A DNA stretch of 38,645 nucleotides from Alistipes sp. (GTDB taxonomy: Bacteria; Bacteroidota; Bacteroidia; Bacteroidales; Rikenellaceae), in the NCBI GenBank assembly GCA_017463615.1, contig JAFTOU010000019.1, positions 1 through 38,645 on the forward strand, given 5' to 3'. The notes under the pieces were generated by a model. It was not told the origin of the DNA. It was given only the letters and a program-made list of their open reading frames with translations, and made no database searches. Positions 16,047 through 24,443 of the stretch are shown piece after piece. Made by a program: the position numbers and the translations under genes. How positions within the stretch are numbered: the stretch's first letter is position 1; every line of letters starts with the position of its first letter.

Positions 16047-16173
16047 GTTTTATCGTCAGAGTGGTGTAGGTGCGGTATATCGTGAGAAATCCCCGGATGG
16101 GACATACTAAAGCGTATTTCCCATTCGGGGATTTGAGGGATGTGCAGCTAATGCCGCCTTTTCACGGCAAAAC
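16047..16173. repeat. Nested palindromic intergenic element, copy 3
   Basis: The terminal inverted repeat is GTTTTATCGT (16047-16056) with ACGGCAAAAC (16164-16173), two mismatched positions. The central stem is ATCCCCGGATGGGA (16089-16102) with TCCCATTCGGGGAT (16119-16132). The tip is ATAC-TAAAGC-GTAT, where copies 1 and 2 have GTAC/GTAC, again a compensated change. It directly abuts the stop codon of the AspT-type transporter gene. Confidence 0.72.
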
Positions 16174-17892
16174 CTACAATAAGAATAGTATCATAGACTG
16201 CGCTATAACCACTCTCAGGAACATCACGAGGGGGTAGACGGTGGCGTAGCTGATGGCGGGCATATCGGAGCCTGCGATGTTGTTGGCGTAGGTGAGGGCG
16301 ATAGGGTTTGTCATACTGCCCGCGAGGGTGCCCATGATGGTATAGTAGTCCATCTTATAGGCTTTGCGGGCGAAGATGCCGACGAGGAGCAGTGGCACGA
16401 TAGCGATAATGAGTGCGTAGAGCATCCAGACATAGCCTCCCTCCACGACAGCCTCCACAAATCCCTCGCCCGAGGCAAGACCTACGGAGGCGAGGAACAT
16501 AGCCAGACCCACCTCGCGCAGCATAAGGTTTGCGCTCACGGTGGTATAGGTTATCAGGTGCCAGTGCGTTCCGAAGCGACCGATAAGGATAGCCATAAGC
16601 ATAGGACCTGCAGCCAAACCGAGCTTTATCTGTGGCGACTCCACAAGTGGAATAGAGCCGACAAAGACGCCCAGGGCGATACCGAGAAAGATGGTAAAAA
16701 TATGTGGCTGGTGCAACTTCTTGAGCGAGTTTCCGAGCAGCTCAGCGACCTTCTCAATAGCGCTCTCAGAGCCGACAATCATAACCTTATCGCCCAGCTG
16801 AAGCTCCATACCCTGATAGGGAATCATATCCACGCCCGCGCGATTTATTCGGGTGATATTTATGCCGTACTTCGTCCTCAGGCGCAGGTCGGAGAACTTC
16901 TTACCGTTAATCTCTGGGCGGGTAACAACAATGCGACGCGAAACGAGCTTGCCGTCAAACTCGCCCCACTCCTGCTCCAGCATATCAACTTCAACTCCCA
17001 GAAAGGCGAGTATAGCCTCCTTGTCCTCTACCGCGCTGACTATAAAGAGCTTATCGCCGCAGTGAACACGGCTCTCCGAGTCGGCTATAAATGCCTTATT
17101 GCCGTCGTGCGAGATGCGCGAGATGACAAACTGGCGGGCGATGATATTGCGAATCTCGCTAACCGACTTGCCGTCAATCTGGCTATTCTTGACCTCCAAC
17201 GAGAACTTGGCTGCAAACTTATTCTCCGCCCTCAGCGCCTTGAGCGCCTCGCTCTCCTTGTTAAGGTCTATCTTGAGCAGGGCCTTGAGAATCAGGTAGG
17301 CGATAATCACCGCAACAACACCGAATGGATAGGCTATGGCGAAGGACATAGGTATTGAGCTGTCCTCCGTGCCCGTAATGTCCATATACGCCTGCTGTGT
17401 AGCACCCATCGCTGGGGTGTTCACCGCTGCGCCATCCATCACTCCGACCATAGTCTGCAACGGCGTGCCCGTAATCTGGGCGATGATGAGCGTCACCACA
17501 ACACCCACCGCCATAACAAGCACCGCGAGCCACATCTGCCTCAATCCTCCCGCACGCAACGAGGAGAAGAAGCCCGGACCAATCTGCAAGCCGACCGAAA
17601 AGACAAAGAGCGTAAGGCCAAAATCACGCGCAAAGGCGAGCATATCCTCGCTCACTACCATCCCGAAATAGCTGGCTGCAATACCCGCAAAGAGAATCCA
17701 CGTACTGCCGAGCGAAATGCCGCCAATCTTAATCTTCGCCAGCGCCGTACCCACAGCAATCACCACCGCAAAGATAAATATCGAGTGGGCAATCCCGCCC
17801 CCAAATAGCATACTTTCAACAAATTCCATAGCTATCAATCCAATAACAGCGACAAAGGTATACAAATATTTTGAAAGCCAAAATTTTTGCAT
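16174..17892 (-). CDS. AspT/YidE/YbjL family transporter with RCK C-domains
   Basis: A 572-residue inner-membrane protein with the duplicated AspT/YidE/YbjL domain of the aspartate:alanine exchanger family. Two blocks of hydrophobic helices (about 1-200 and 390-572) flank two cytosolic TrkA-C (RCK-C) domains (about 210-380, with VSRISHDGNKAFIADS and ITRINRAGVDMIPY). The Gly-Pro-Gly-Phe motif of the family appears as QIGPGFFSSLRAGG in the first block and KLGLAAGPMLMAILIGRFG in the second. Substrate is unknown; small carboxylates or amino acids are usual for the family. The gene ends with TAG, and the next codons (GTT TTG CCG TGA) are the terminal repeat of the palindromic element, in frame. 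Confidence 0.92.
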   Translation of the reverse strand: MQKFWLSKYLYTFVAVIGLIAMEFVESMLFGGGIAHSIFIFAVVIAVGTALAKIKIGGISLGSTWILFAGIAASYFGMVVSEDMLAFARDFGLTLFVFSVGLQIGPGFFSSLRAGGLRQMWLAVLVMAVGVVVTLIIAQITGTPLQTMVGVMDGAAVNTPAMGATQQAYMDITGTEDSSIPMSFAIAYPFGVVAVIIAYLILKALLKIDLNKESEALKALRAENKFAAKFSLEVKNSQIDGKSVSEIRNIIARQFVISRISHDGNKAFIADSESRVHCGDKLFIVSAVEDKEAILAFLGVEVDMLEQEWGEFDGKLVSRRIVVTRPEINGKKFSDLRLRTKYGINITRINRAGVDMIPYQGMELQLGDKVMIVGSESAIEKVAELLGNSLKKLHQPHIFTIFLGIALGVFVGSIPLVESPQIKLGLAAGPMLMAILIGRFGTHWHLITYTTVSANLMLREVGLAMFLASVGLASGEGFVEAVVEGGYVWMLYALIIAIVPLLLVGIFARKAYKMDYYTIMGTLAGSMTNPIALTYANNIAGSDMPAISYATVYPLVMFLRVVIAQSMILFLL

Positions 17893-18064
17893 CCTAACAT
17901 TCTATAAATAAACACATTTAGCCAATCTATAAATAACAAAAATTATCTTCAATATTGATTTTCATAACACTTTTACCCAACTTTGCAGACGAAAAAGGTC
18001 GGTTTCAATCAAGCAACAGCAAAAAAAAATGTCTGCAAAACTGCACAACCTGCGAAAAGTTTGC

Positions 18065-18355
18065 TATCTTTGTAGCAACATATTACGCGGAAAGTGTAAG
18101 TTTATTCTTGAATTGTGAACGTAGGAAATTCATCAGAAGAGAGAATAAGCGGACATTATCTCGCGTCATATCCCCTATTTGGGATATAGGCGTGAGGCTG
18201 TTGCTTATTTTATCTTCAAGGTTTCCTACGACCTACAATTCTAAAATAAGCCTTCAGCACCACGCTTTCTTTATTTACGCAAACAATTAACATATTGCTA
18301 TCGGGGTGCGGATAGTTTTGAGCGAGAATTTATTAACTCAAAAACATAATTGCGT
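18065..18355 (+). promoter_or_regulatory. Promoter element and structured leader of the peptide-BspA unit
   Basis: A TATCTTTG -7 box (18065-18072) lacks a clear -33 TTTG. Downstream, a long rod can fold: GTAGGAAA (18121-18128) with TTTCCTAC (18222-18229), AATAAGC (18144-18150) with GCTTATT (18203-18209), CTC...GAG (18160-18196), and an apical ATATCCC-CTATTT-GGGATAT (18168-18187). The remaining 120 nt to the peptide start is AT-rich without clear structure. It could be a regulatory leader or a processed small RNA. The rest of the gap (17893-18064) holds AT-rich DNA with no gene seen. Confidence 0.55.
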
Positions 18356-18484
18356 ATGAAACAAACAAATCAGCGGTGTTACCTCACGCCCCAAATTGAG
18401 GTCTGGGAGATAGAAACAGAACGGGGTTTCGCAATCTCCAATATGGAGCCTATCAACCATGAAAAACCTGAACAAGATTGGTAA
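18356..18484 (+). CDS. 42-residue peptide with conserved-looking Bacteroidetes motif
   Basis: The ATG at 18356 opens 42 codons to TAA at 18482. The product reads MKQTNQRCYLTPQIEVWEIE and continues with TERGFAISNMEPINHEKPEQDW. The pattern (basic start, Tyr-x-x-Pro-x-Ile-Glu-Val, then an aliphatic/Ala-Ile-Ser stretch and an acidic, Trp-ending tail) matches short genes I know to precede surface lipoprotein or fimbrillin-like genes in Bacteroidales; their function is unknown. No signal peptide. It lies 17 nt before the BspA-like gene and behind a structured leader, so it may be a leader peptide or a small partner protein. Confidence 0.6.
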   Translation: MKQTNQRCYLTPQIEVWEIETERGFAISNMEPINHEKPEQDW

Positions 18485-18501
18485 ACTAACAAAACAATGT
18501 T

Positions 18502-21474
18502 ATGAAAAAATTATTCTTTATAGTGGCTATACTGCCAGTGTTATTTTATAGTTGCTCTTCACTTGAAGAGCAAGACGATATCATTATTCCTCAATCAACA
18601 AAAGAGTTGCGTGCGGGTTTTGCCGAGGATACTCGCACCTATATTGAGAACGACAAACTACTTCGTTGGCACGAGGATGACCGATTGACAGTATTCTATG
18701 GCAATACCCTAAATGACCAATATAAGTTTAAGGGTAAGACTGGTGATAATAGTGGAACATTTGCCCTTATACCAAGTGGAGAACTAGGTACAGGCAATAC
18801 ACTCCCTAATATCTATGCGATATATCCATATAATGCTGATGCTAAAATTTCAGATAATGGCATTATCACATATAGTTTCCCTGCCATCCAAAACTATGCA
18901 GAAAACTCATTTGCAAAAAATGCAAACACAATGGTTGCTGTAACCAATGGTATCTCTGATACATTCCTCTCTTTTAGAAATGTGTGTGGATTCCTAAAGC
19001 TCAAGTTGTATGGTGATGCCACAATTAAAAGCATAGAAGTTAAGGGCAATTTTGGAGAGAAAATCGCAGGTGCATCAACCATAACTGCAATATATGGAGC
19101 GGCCCCGTCATTCACAATGAATAGCGATGCAACTGATACCATAATCATAAATTGTGGAGAAGGTGTTACATTGGGTACGACAGCAAATGAGGCAACTATA
19201 TTTTGGGTTGTTATTCCTGCAACAACTTTCAAATATGGTATAACCATCACTGCAACGAGTATAGACAATAAAGTATTCACTAAATCTACATCAAATAGTG
19301 TGGTCATTGAAAGAAACACCCCACTCCCAATGAGTGCTTTGGAGTTTATAGGTGAATCAAATGAAATATCCCCGATAGCAACATCAGCAATTACTTATAC
19401 CACAGATGATGGCAATATTGTAGATCTATTTACCACAGAGGGATTTGGTGCAAATTATGTATCTAATGTCTATGACACAGAAAACAATATAGGCACAATC
19501 ACATTTGATGGAGAAATCACAACTATTCCTGCTGAGGCATTTTTGGTGTGTACAAACTTGACAAGTGTGCAAATCCCTAATTCAGTTACAACTATTGCAG
19601 AAAAGGCATTTTATGGTTGCAACTACATGGAGAAGATTATTATTCCAGAATCTATAGATACTATTACAGAAACTGCTTTTGAAGGATGTTCGGGAGAAGT
19701 GCATATATTTTGTAATATAAATGACAGAGCATTTGTAGGATCATTGTTTACAAAGGTTGTAATGTCTGACTCTGTTACATCTATTGGAAAAGAATCTTTT
19801 ATGGATTGTGTGGAGCTCAAGGATATTATTCTATCAAATAGCTTAATAAGTCTTCCATATTATGCTTTTCAAAATACCAACATAGAGACTATTATTATTC
19901 CAGAAGGAATCGTATCTATTGATGAAGGTGTATTCTACCAATGCGCGAAGCTGAAATACATATCACTCCCAGAAAGTGTAGATATTCTTGGACCTGCTGC
20001 ATTCGCAGATTGCTCCTCTTTAACGGAAATAAAAATGCCTACAAATATGGTTAGTATCGGCAGCGAAGCCTTTCTTAACTGCACATCTTTAATTGAATGT
20101 ACAATACCAGAAGGTGTTACAGATATCAAAGACAAATTATTTCACAACTGCCCGAATTTAACAACGCTATCTTTACCATCCACCATAACCTCTTTAGCGG
20201 GAGCTTTTTATGGCTGTAAAAAACTTACGCGACTTAATCTTGCAGATATTAATGCATGGTTAAGGCTTGAACCTACTAATCCGACTGGATTTCTTGGTGG
20301 AGAATGCCCATTCGGCGCGAGTGATATGGGAGACATCTATATAAATGGAGAACTATTAACAGACTTAGTTATCCCTAATAATATTACTACCATCTACGGC
20401 AGTGCGTTTAGGAAGGTAACATCGTTAAAATCTGTTACGTTTGGTTCAAGAGTTACCACTATTGGCAATTACGCATTTGACGGTTGTTATAATATTGAGA
20501 ATCTCACTTTCTCTAAAAGTCTATCCATTATAGGAAATGGTGCATTTAGAAGAACAGGTATCTCAGAAATCACCATTACTAAAAATATTGCCAACAATAG
20601 TAGTGGTGCCAGCATCTTTGCAGCTTGTGCGAAATTATCAAAGGTCTACATTGAAGAAGATGTAACAATCTTACCACCTTGGCTATTCGGAGATGCGGTA
20701 GGTGGCTGCTCTTCACTAAAAAGTATAACAATCCCTAGTAGCGTAACAACAATTAACAAAGGTGTCTTTGCAGGTTGTACAAATCTTTCAAAAGTAATCT
20801 TTAATGGCACAACTCCTCCGTCAATGCACTTTTCATCTATTTTCCGGGATAAGAATTCAACAGCTGCATATGCATACATACCTCCTACTATTTATGTACC
20901 AGAAGGATATTATGATACTTATATGAATAGCGACTGGGATATCTACTTGAAGAATATTATATCAAAAGATGGTAATCCTGTTTATTTTACAATAGAATAC
21001 GAATCATCTGAAAAGATTGAACCAATTGATTATACTTCATGGTCTACGGAGGTTGCTTCGTACATTGTAAAGAATGAGTTTAATGATGAAAAAGGCTGTT
21101 TGTACTTCTCTAATCAACTTAATTACATCCCACAATCTGGGTTTTCTGGTGAAACCACCCTAAAAAGAATACAACTACCACAGACTATAGTTTCAATTAA
21201 GAATAGAGCATTTGCAAATTGTTTTGAGTTAAGCGAAATTGTTATACCTGCAAATGTTACAAATATTGGCGATGCTGCATTTTACTTTACGGATAGTCTA
21301 ACAAAAGTTTATATGCAGCCTATCACTCCTCCAGCCATTGGAGATGGAATATTTGAAGGTAACAAAAATTTTGACAACTTCACAATATATGTTCCTCGTG
21401 ATTCGGTAGAGGAGTACAAAAACGCTACTGGTTGGAGTGATTATGCTGACTATATAGTCGGATATGATTTTTGA
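18502..21474 (+). CDS. BspA-like leucine-rich repeat surface lipoprotein
   Basis: A 990-residue lipoprotein. The signal MKKLFFIVAILPVLFYSC puts the lipidated Cys at 18, followed by SSLEEQDD, an acidic stretch typical of surface-exported Bacteroidetes lipoproteins. Residues about 30-290 resemble a fimbrillin-type beta domain (EDTRTYIENDKLLRWHEDDRLTVFYG). From about 320 on there are many BspA-type LRR_5 units of the form LTxVxIPxSVTxIxxxAFxGC, with a break near 830-870 and more repeats to the end. Such proteins mediate adhesion to host matrix or other cells. The gene is AT-rich relative to the flanking metabolic genes, which suggests transfer. It follows the 42-residue peptide and precedes an unknown gene. 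Confidence 0.9.
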   Translation: MKKLFFIVAILPVLFYSCSSLEEQDDIIIPQSTKELRAGFAEDTRTYIENDKLLRWHEDDRLTVFYGNTLNDQYKFKGKTGDNSGTFALIPSGELGTGNTLPNIYAIYPYNADAKISDNGIITYSFPAIQNYAENSFAKNANTMVAVTNGISDTFLSFRNVCGFLKLKLYGDATIKSIEVKGNFGEKIAGASTITAIYGAAPSFTMNSDATDTIIINCGEGVTLGTTANEATIFWVVIPATTFKYGITITATSIDNKVFTKSTSNSVVIERNTPLPMSALEFIGESNEISPIATSAITYTTDDGNIVDLFTTEGFGANYVSNVYDTENNIGTITFDGEITTIPAEAFLVCTNLTSVQIPNSVTTIAEKAFYGCNYMEKIIIPESIDTITETAFEGCSGEVHIFCNINDRAFVGSLFTKVVMSDSVTSIGKESFMDCVELKDIILSNSLISLPYYAFQNTNIETIIIPEGIVSIDEGVFYQCAKLKYISLPESVDILGPAAFADCSSLTEIKMPTNMVSIGSEAFLNCTSLIECTIPEGVTDIKDKLFHNCPNLTTLSLPSTITSLAGAFYGCKKLTRLNLADINAWLRLEPTNPTGFLGGECPFGASDMGDIYINGELLTDLVIPNNITTIYGSAFRKVTSLKSVTFGSRVTTIGNYAFDGCYNIENLTFSKSLSIIGNGAFRRTGISEITITKNIANNSSGASIFAACAKLSKVYIEEDVTILPPWLFGDAVGGCSSLKSITIPSSVTTINKGVFAGCTNLSKVIFNGTTPPSMHFSSIFRDKNSTAAYAYIPPTIYVPEGYYDTYMNSDWDIYLKNIISKDGNPVYFTIEYESSEKIEPIDYTSWSTEVASYIVKNEFNDEKGCLYFSNQLNYIPQSGFSGETTLKRIQLPQTIVSIKNRAFANCFELSEIVIPANVTNIGDAAFYFTDSLTKVYMQPITPPAIGDGIFEGNKNFDNFTIYVPRDSVEEYKNATGWSDYADYIVGYDF

Positions 21475-21497
21475 CAAATTATTAAAACTTAAATACC

Positions 21498-22157
21498 ATG
21501 CAACTCAAACAAAAAATAGCCAAATATGTAGCACGCGACCGCAAAGTTGTGGCTAATAGTTATAATAGTTTTACAAATATTTACGATTGTGCCGATAGCC
21601 ATTATAGCGAAGGTACAGTCTGCTACAAATGTACTCCCTCAAACAAAAACCCACATCAGTTCCGACTGAACAACCAATCTCTTCAGGAATTTGCATTGCA
21701 AGTGAAAAACGCGCTGAATAATTGGAGCGAAATAAACTCGTTTGAAGATTTATTTGCGAAGATAAAGGCGGTGGTAGAAGAGATAAAAGGAGAAGATGAT
21801 AAAAAATATAAATTAGGAGAACTGGTTGTATATGATTGTGCTGCACGTATTGCATTCTTGAAATATATGCGTAATGAGGGTGATTATCGTCCAAAAGAGC
21901 AAGTGTATATTCATGCGGGTGTGTACAAAGGTGCGAAATGGTTATTTGACCACAAATACATAACGATAAAACCTAAGTGCAACAATGTAATACCAGTAGA
22001 GGCATTCTGCGACGAGCATTTCAAATCGTTATTTGAGGCTTTAAGCCTAGCTGAATTTGAAGGCTTCACTAAATCCATGATTTTAGAGTCCTTTATGTGT
22101 ATGATGATGGAAAAAGAGCCTCCAAAGTTCTGCAAAAAATGCAGATTAAAGTACTAA
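21498..22157 (+). CDS. Hypothetical protein with two Cys-x-x-Cys pairs
   Basis: A 219-residue protein I do not recognise. No signal peptide or membrane segment is seen. It has Cys pairs at CYKC (about residues 42-45) and CKKC (near the C-terminus, about 212-216), plus further cysteines, which could bind zinc; the middle is helical and charged. It starts 24 nt after the BspA-like gene, has similar AT-rich codon use, and ends before a strong terminator, so it is likely the last gene of that transcript. A role with the lipoprotein is only suggested by position. Confidence 0.65.
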   Translation: MQLKQKIAKYVARDRKVVANSYNSFTNIYDCADSHYSEGTVCYKCTPSNKNPHQFRLNNQSLQEFALQVKNALNNWSEINSFEDLFAKIKAVVEEIKGEDDKKYKLGELVVYDCAARIAFLKYMRNEGDYRPKEQVYIHAGVYKGAKWLFDHKYITIKPKCNNVIPVEAFCDEHFKSLFEALSLAEFEGFTKSMILESFMCMMMEKEPPKFCKKCRLKY

Positions 22158-22172
22158 ATGTGATTTTACCCT

Positions 22173-22207
22173 CACCCACAAGCATCTGTTTGTGGGTGCT
22201 TTTTTTG
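22173..22207 (+). terminator. Terminator of the BspA-like transcript
   Basis: CACCCACAA and TTGTGGGTG pair in a 9-bp stem with loop GCATCTG, followed by CTTTTTTTT. Confidence 0.85.
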
Positions 22208-22238
22208 GTAATTATGGCGGAGGTATCTATTTTTTGAT

Positions 22239-22246
22239 TATCTTTG
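22239..22246 (+). promoter_or_regulatory. -7 box upstream of the aminotransferase
   Basis: TATCTTTG lies 30 nt before the chosen ATG at 22277. No clean TTTG -33 box is seen at the right distance. Confidence 0.5.
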
Positions 22247-22276
22247 CAAGGTGAAAATTATAAACCACACGATATT

Positions 22277-23461
22277 ATGAGCAAAGTAGACATCCAGCGT
22301 GCCCACCGTATGGACGGAACGGGCGAATACTACTTCTCGCGACGTCTGCGCGAGATTGCAGAGATTGAGGCCTCTACAGGTCGTCAGATTATTAAGCTTG
22401 CAATGGGTAGTCCTGACCTTCCTCCGCATCCATCTGTTGTGGAGCGTCTGTCTCAGGAAGCATTGCGTCCTGATGTGCACAAGTATATGTCCTTCAAGGG
22501 CGAGCCAGTGCTTCGCAAGGCATTTGCCGACTGGTATGCCAAATGGTATGGCGTAGAGTTAGACTACAACTCTGAGGTGCTGCCACTCATCGGCTCGAAG
22601 GAGGGTATTATGCACATCTGCCAGACATTTATCAACCCAGGCGACAAGGTGCTTGTTCCAAACCCAGGTTATGCGGCATACAAGGCTGCGGTAAGTATGA
22701 CTGGCGGTATTATGCTCCCATACTCACTCAACAAGGAGAACGACTTTATGCCAGACTTTGACGCCATTGAGGCTGCAGGTGTTGAGGGCGTGAAGATTAT
22801 GTTTGCCAACTTCCCAGGTATGCCTACGGGCAAGACCCCAACCCGCGAGTTGTTTGAGAAGATTGTTGCCTTTGGTGCAAAGCACAACATCCTTATCATC
22901 CACGATAACCCATACAGCTTTATCCGCAACGCCGACAAGCCTATGAGTATCCTCTCCGTTCCAGGTGCGAAGGATGTGGCTATGGAGATGAACTCACTCT
23001 CTAAGGGTCACTCTATGGCTGGCTGGCGTGTAGGTGTTATTATGGGTAAGAAGGAGTGGATTGACTCTATCCTCACATTCAAGAGCAATATGGACTCTGG
23101 TATGTTCTACCCTATTCAGGCAGCGGCAGAGACTGCACTTGCGCTGGGCGAGGATTGGTTTACAGAGCTCAATGCCATCTACCGCGAGCGCGAGAAGGAG
23201 GGCAACGCACTGCTTGATGCACTGGGCTGCCACTATCAGCCAAATCAGGCAGGTCTGTTCATCTGGGCAGAGATTCCAGAGGACTACCAGGGCGACTGCT
23301 ACGACTTCTCGGACGAGGTTATGGAGAAGTGCGATGTGTTCCTCACCCCAGGTGGCATCTTCGGCACCGAGGGTAAGCGTTATGTTCGCATCACACTCTG
23401 CTGCCCTGCGGAGCTTCTGCGTCGCGCAACAGAGAATGTAAAGGCTCGCTTTGTAAAGTAA
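22277..23461 (+). CDS. PLP-dependent class I/II aminotransferase
   Basis: A 394-residue cytosolic aminotransferase. Seen: GSPDLPPHP substrate-site motif near the N-terminus, VPNPGYAAYKAAV, the Asn/Asp pair binding the cofactor ring (HDNPYSF), and MNSLSKGHSMAGWRVG with the Schiff-base Lys. The C-terminal Arg (RYVRITLCC) that binds the substrate carboxylate is present. It is close to LL-diaminopimelate or alanine-type aminotransferases, but the exact substrate cannot be told. I chose ATG at 22277; an upstream in-frame TTG falls in the promoter. It ends before a terminator that also contains part of the rfbA promoter. Confidence 0.93.
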   Translation: MSKVDIQRAHRMDGTGEYYFSRRLREIAEIEASTGRQIIKLAMGSPDLPPHPSVVERLSQEALRPDVHKYMSFKGEPVLRKAFADWYAKWYGVELDYNSEVLPLIGSKEGIMHICQTFINPGDKVLVPNPGYAAYKAAVSMTGGIMLPYSLNKENDFMPDFDAIEAAGVEGVKIMFANFPGMPTGKTPTRELFEKIVAFGAKHNILIIHDNPYSFIRNADKPMSILSVPGAKDVAMEMNSLSKGHSMAGWRVGVIMGKKEWIDSILTFKSNMDSGMFYPIQAAAETALALGEDWFTELNAIYREREKEGNALLDALGCHYQPNQAGLFIWAEIPEDYQGDCYDFSDEVMEKCDVFLTPGGIFGTEGKRYVRITLCCPAELLRRATENVKARFVK

Positions 23462-23473
23462 TCGGACCGAAAT

Positions 23474-23516
23474 ATTGAAAAGCACAATCGCCAATTTGGT
23501 AGATTGTGCTTTTTTT
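23474..23516 (+). terminator. Terminator after the aminotransferase
   Basis: GAAAAGCACAATC and GATTGTGCTTTTTT pair around a 12-nt loop with a T-tract. The loop holds the -33 TTTG of the rfbA promoter. Confidence 0.8.
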
Positions 23517-23526
23517 ATTATCTTTG
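23495..23526 (+). promoter_or_regulatory. Promoter of the polysaccharide operon
   Basis: TTTG (23495-23498), a 20-nt spacer and TATCTTTG (23519-23526) match the consensus. It overlaps the preceding terminator: the -33 box is in its loop and the T-tract forms part of the spacer. The predicted start is about 23532, leaving a 30-nt leader before rfbA. Confidence 0.85.
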
Positions 23527-23564
23527 AAAGTTAATTGTGTACAAACCAAAATTACGACATAGTT

Positions 23565-24443
23565 ATGAAAGGAATTGTATTGGCAGGAGGTAGCGGAACA
23601 CGCCTCTACCCTATCACCAAGGGGGTAAGTAAGCAGCTGTTGCCTATCTACGACAAACCGATGATCTACTACCCAATCTCTGTCCTTATGCTCGCCGGCA
23701 TCAAGGATATCCTTATCATCTCCACCCCGCACGATTTGCCGGGTTTCCGCCGTCTACTGGGCGATGGTAGCGACTATGGCGTCCATTTTGAGTACGCCGA
23801 GCAGCCATCACCAGATGGTCTGGCTCAGGCATTTATTATCGGTGAGCAGTTTATTGGCAACGATAGTGCTTGCCTTGTGCTGGGCGACAATATCTTCTAC
23901 GGTCAGGGCTTTACCGGCATGCTTCGCAAGGCTGTGGAGACTGCCGAGGTGGAGCATAAGGCGACCGTATTCGGCTACAGAGTACCCGACCCAGAGCGTT
24001 TTGGCGTTGCCGAGATTGACGAGCAGGGCAATGTGCTGAGCATTGAGGAGAAGCCTGCAAACCCAAAGAGCAACTACGCCGTAGTGGGCCTCTACTTCTA
24101 CCCTAACAAGGTTGTAGAGGTGGCAAAAAATATCAAGCCTTCGGCTCGTGGCGAGCTGGAGATTACCACCGTAAACGACCGCTTCCGTCAGGATGGCGAG
24201 CTGAAGTTGCAGGTCTTTGGTCGCGGTTTTGCGTGGCTTGACACAGGTACGCAGGAGAGCCTCTTTGATGCTTCCCGCTTCGTGGAGGTTATTGAGAGCC
24301 GTCAGGGCGTGCAAGTGGCGTGCCTTGAGGAGATTGCATGGCGCAAGGGTTGGATTTCGGATGACGATATGCTGCGCCTTGCCGAGCCGATGAAGCGCAA
24401 TGCTTACGGTCAGTATATGATTAACCTTGTAAAGGGTAAGTAA
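23565..24443 (+). CDS. rfbA: Glucose-1-phosphate thymidylyltransferase
   Basis: RfbA (RmlA), 292 residues, joins dTTP and glucose-1-phosphate to dTDP-glucose, the first step to dTDP-L-rhamnose. Motifs: [20 protein letters not shown] at the nucleotide site, [16 protein letters not shown], and EEKPANPKS near the sugar site. The start at 23565 begins MKGIVLAGG as in the family; an upstream in-frame ATG would add ten unrelated residues. It opens the operon, with the rfbC ATG sharing a base with its stop (TAATG). Confidence 0.97.
   Translation: MKGIVLAGGSGTRLYPITKGVSKQLLPIYDKPMIYYPISVLMLAGIKDILIISTPHDLPGFRRLLGDGSDYGVHFEYAEQPSPDGLAQAFIIGEQFIGNDSACLVLGDNIFYGQGFTGMLRKAVETAEVEHKATVFGYRVPDPERFGVAEIDEQGNVLSIEEKPANPKSNYAVVGLYFYPNKVVEVAKNIKPSARGELEITTVNDRFRQDGELKLQVFGRGFAWLDTGTQESLFDASRFVEVIESRQGVQVACLEEIAWRKGWISDDDMLRLAEPMKRNAYGQYMINLVKGK

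Noticed and set aside
15875-18205. Shared 11-mer AGGCTGTTGCT in the structured RNA (minus strand) and the BspA-like leader (plus strand)
   Set aside because: In 38 kb on two strands many 11-mer repeats are expected by chance, and the two RNAs carry it in the same sense so they could not pair through it.
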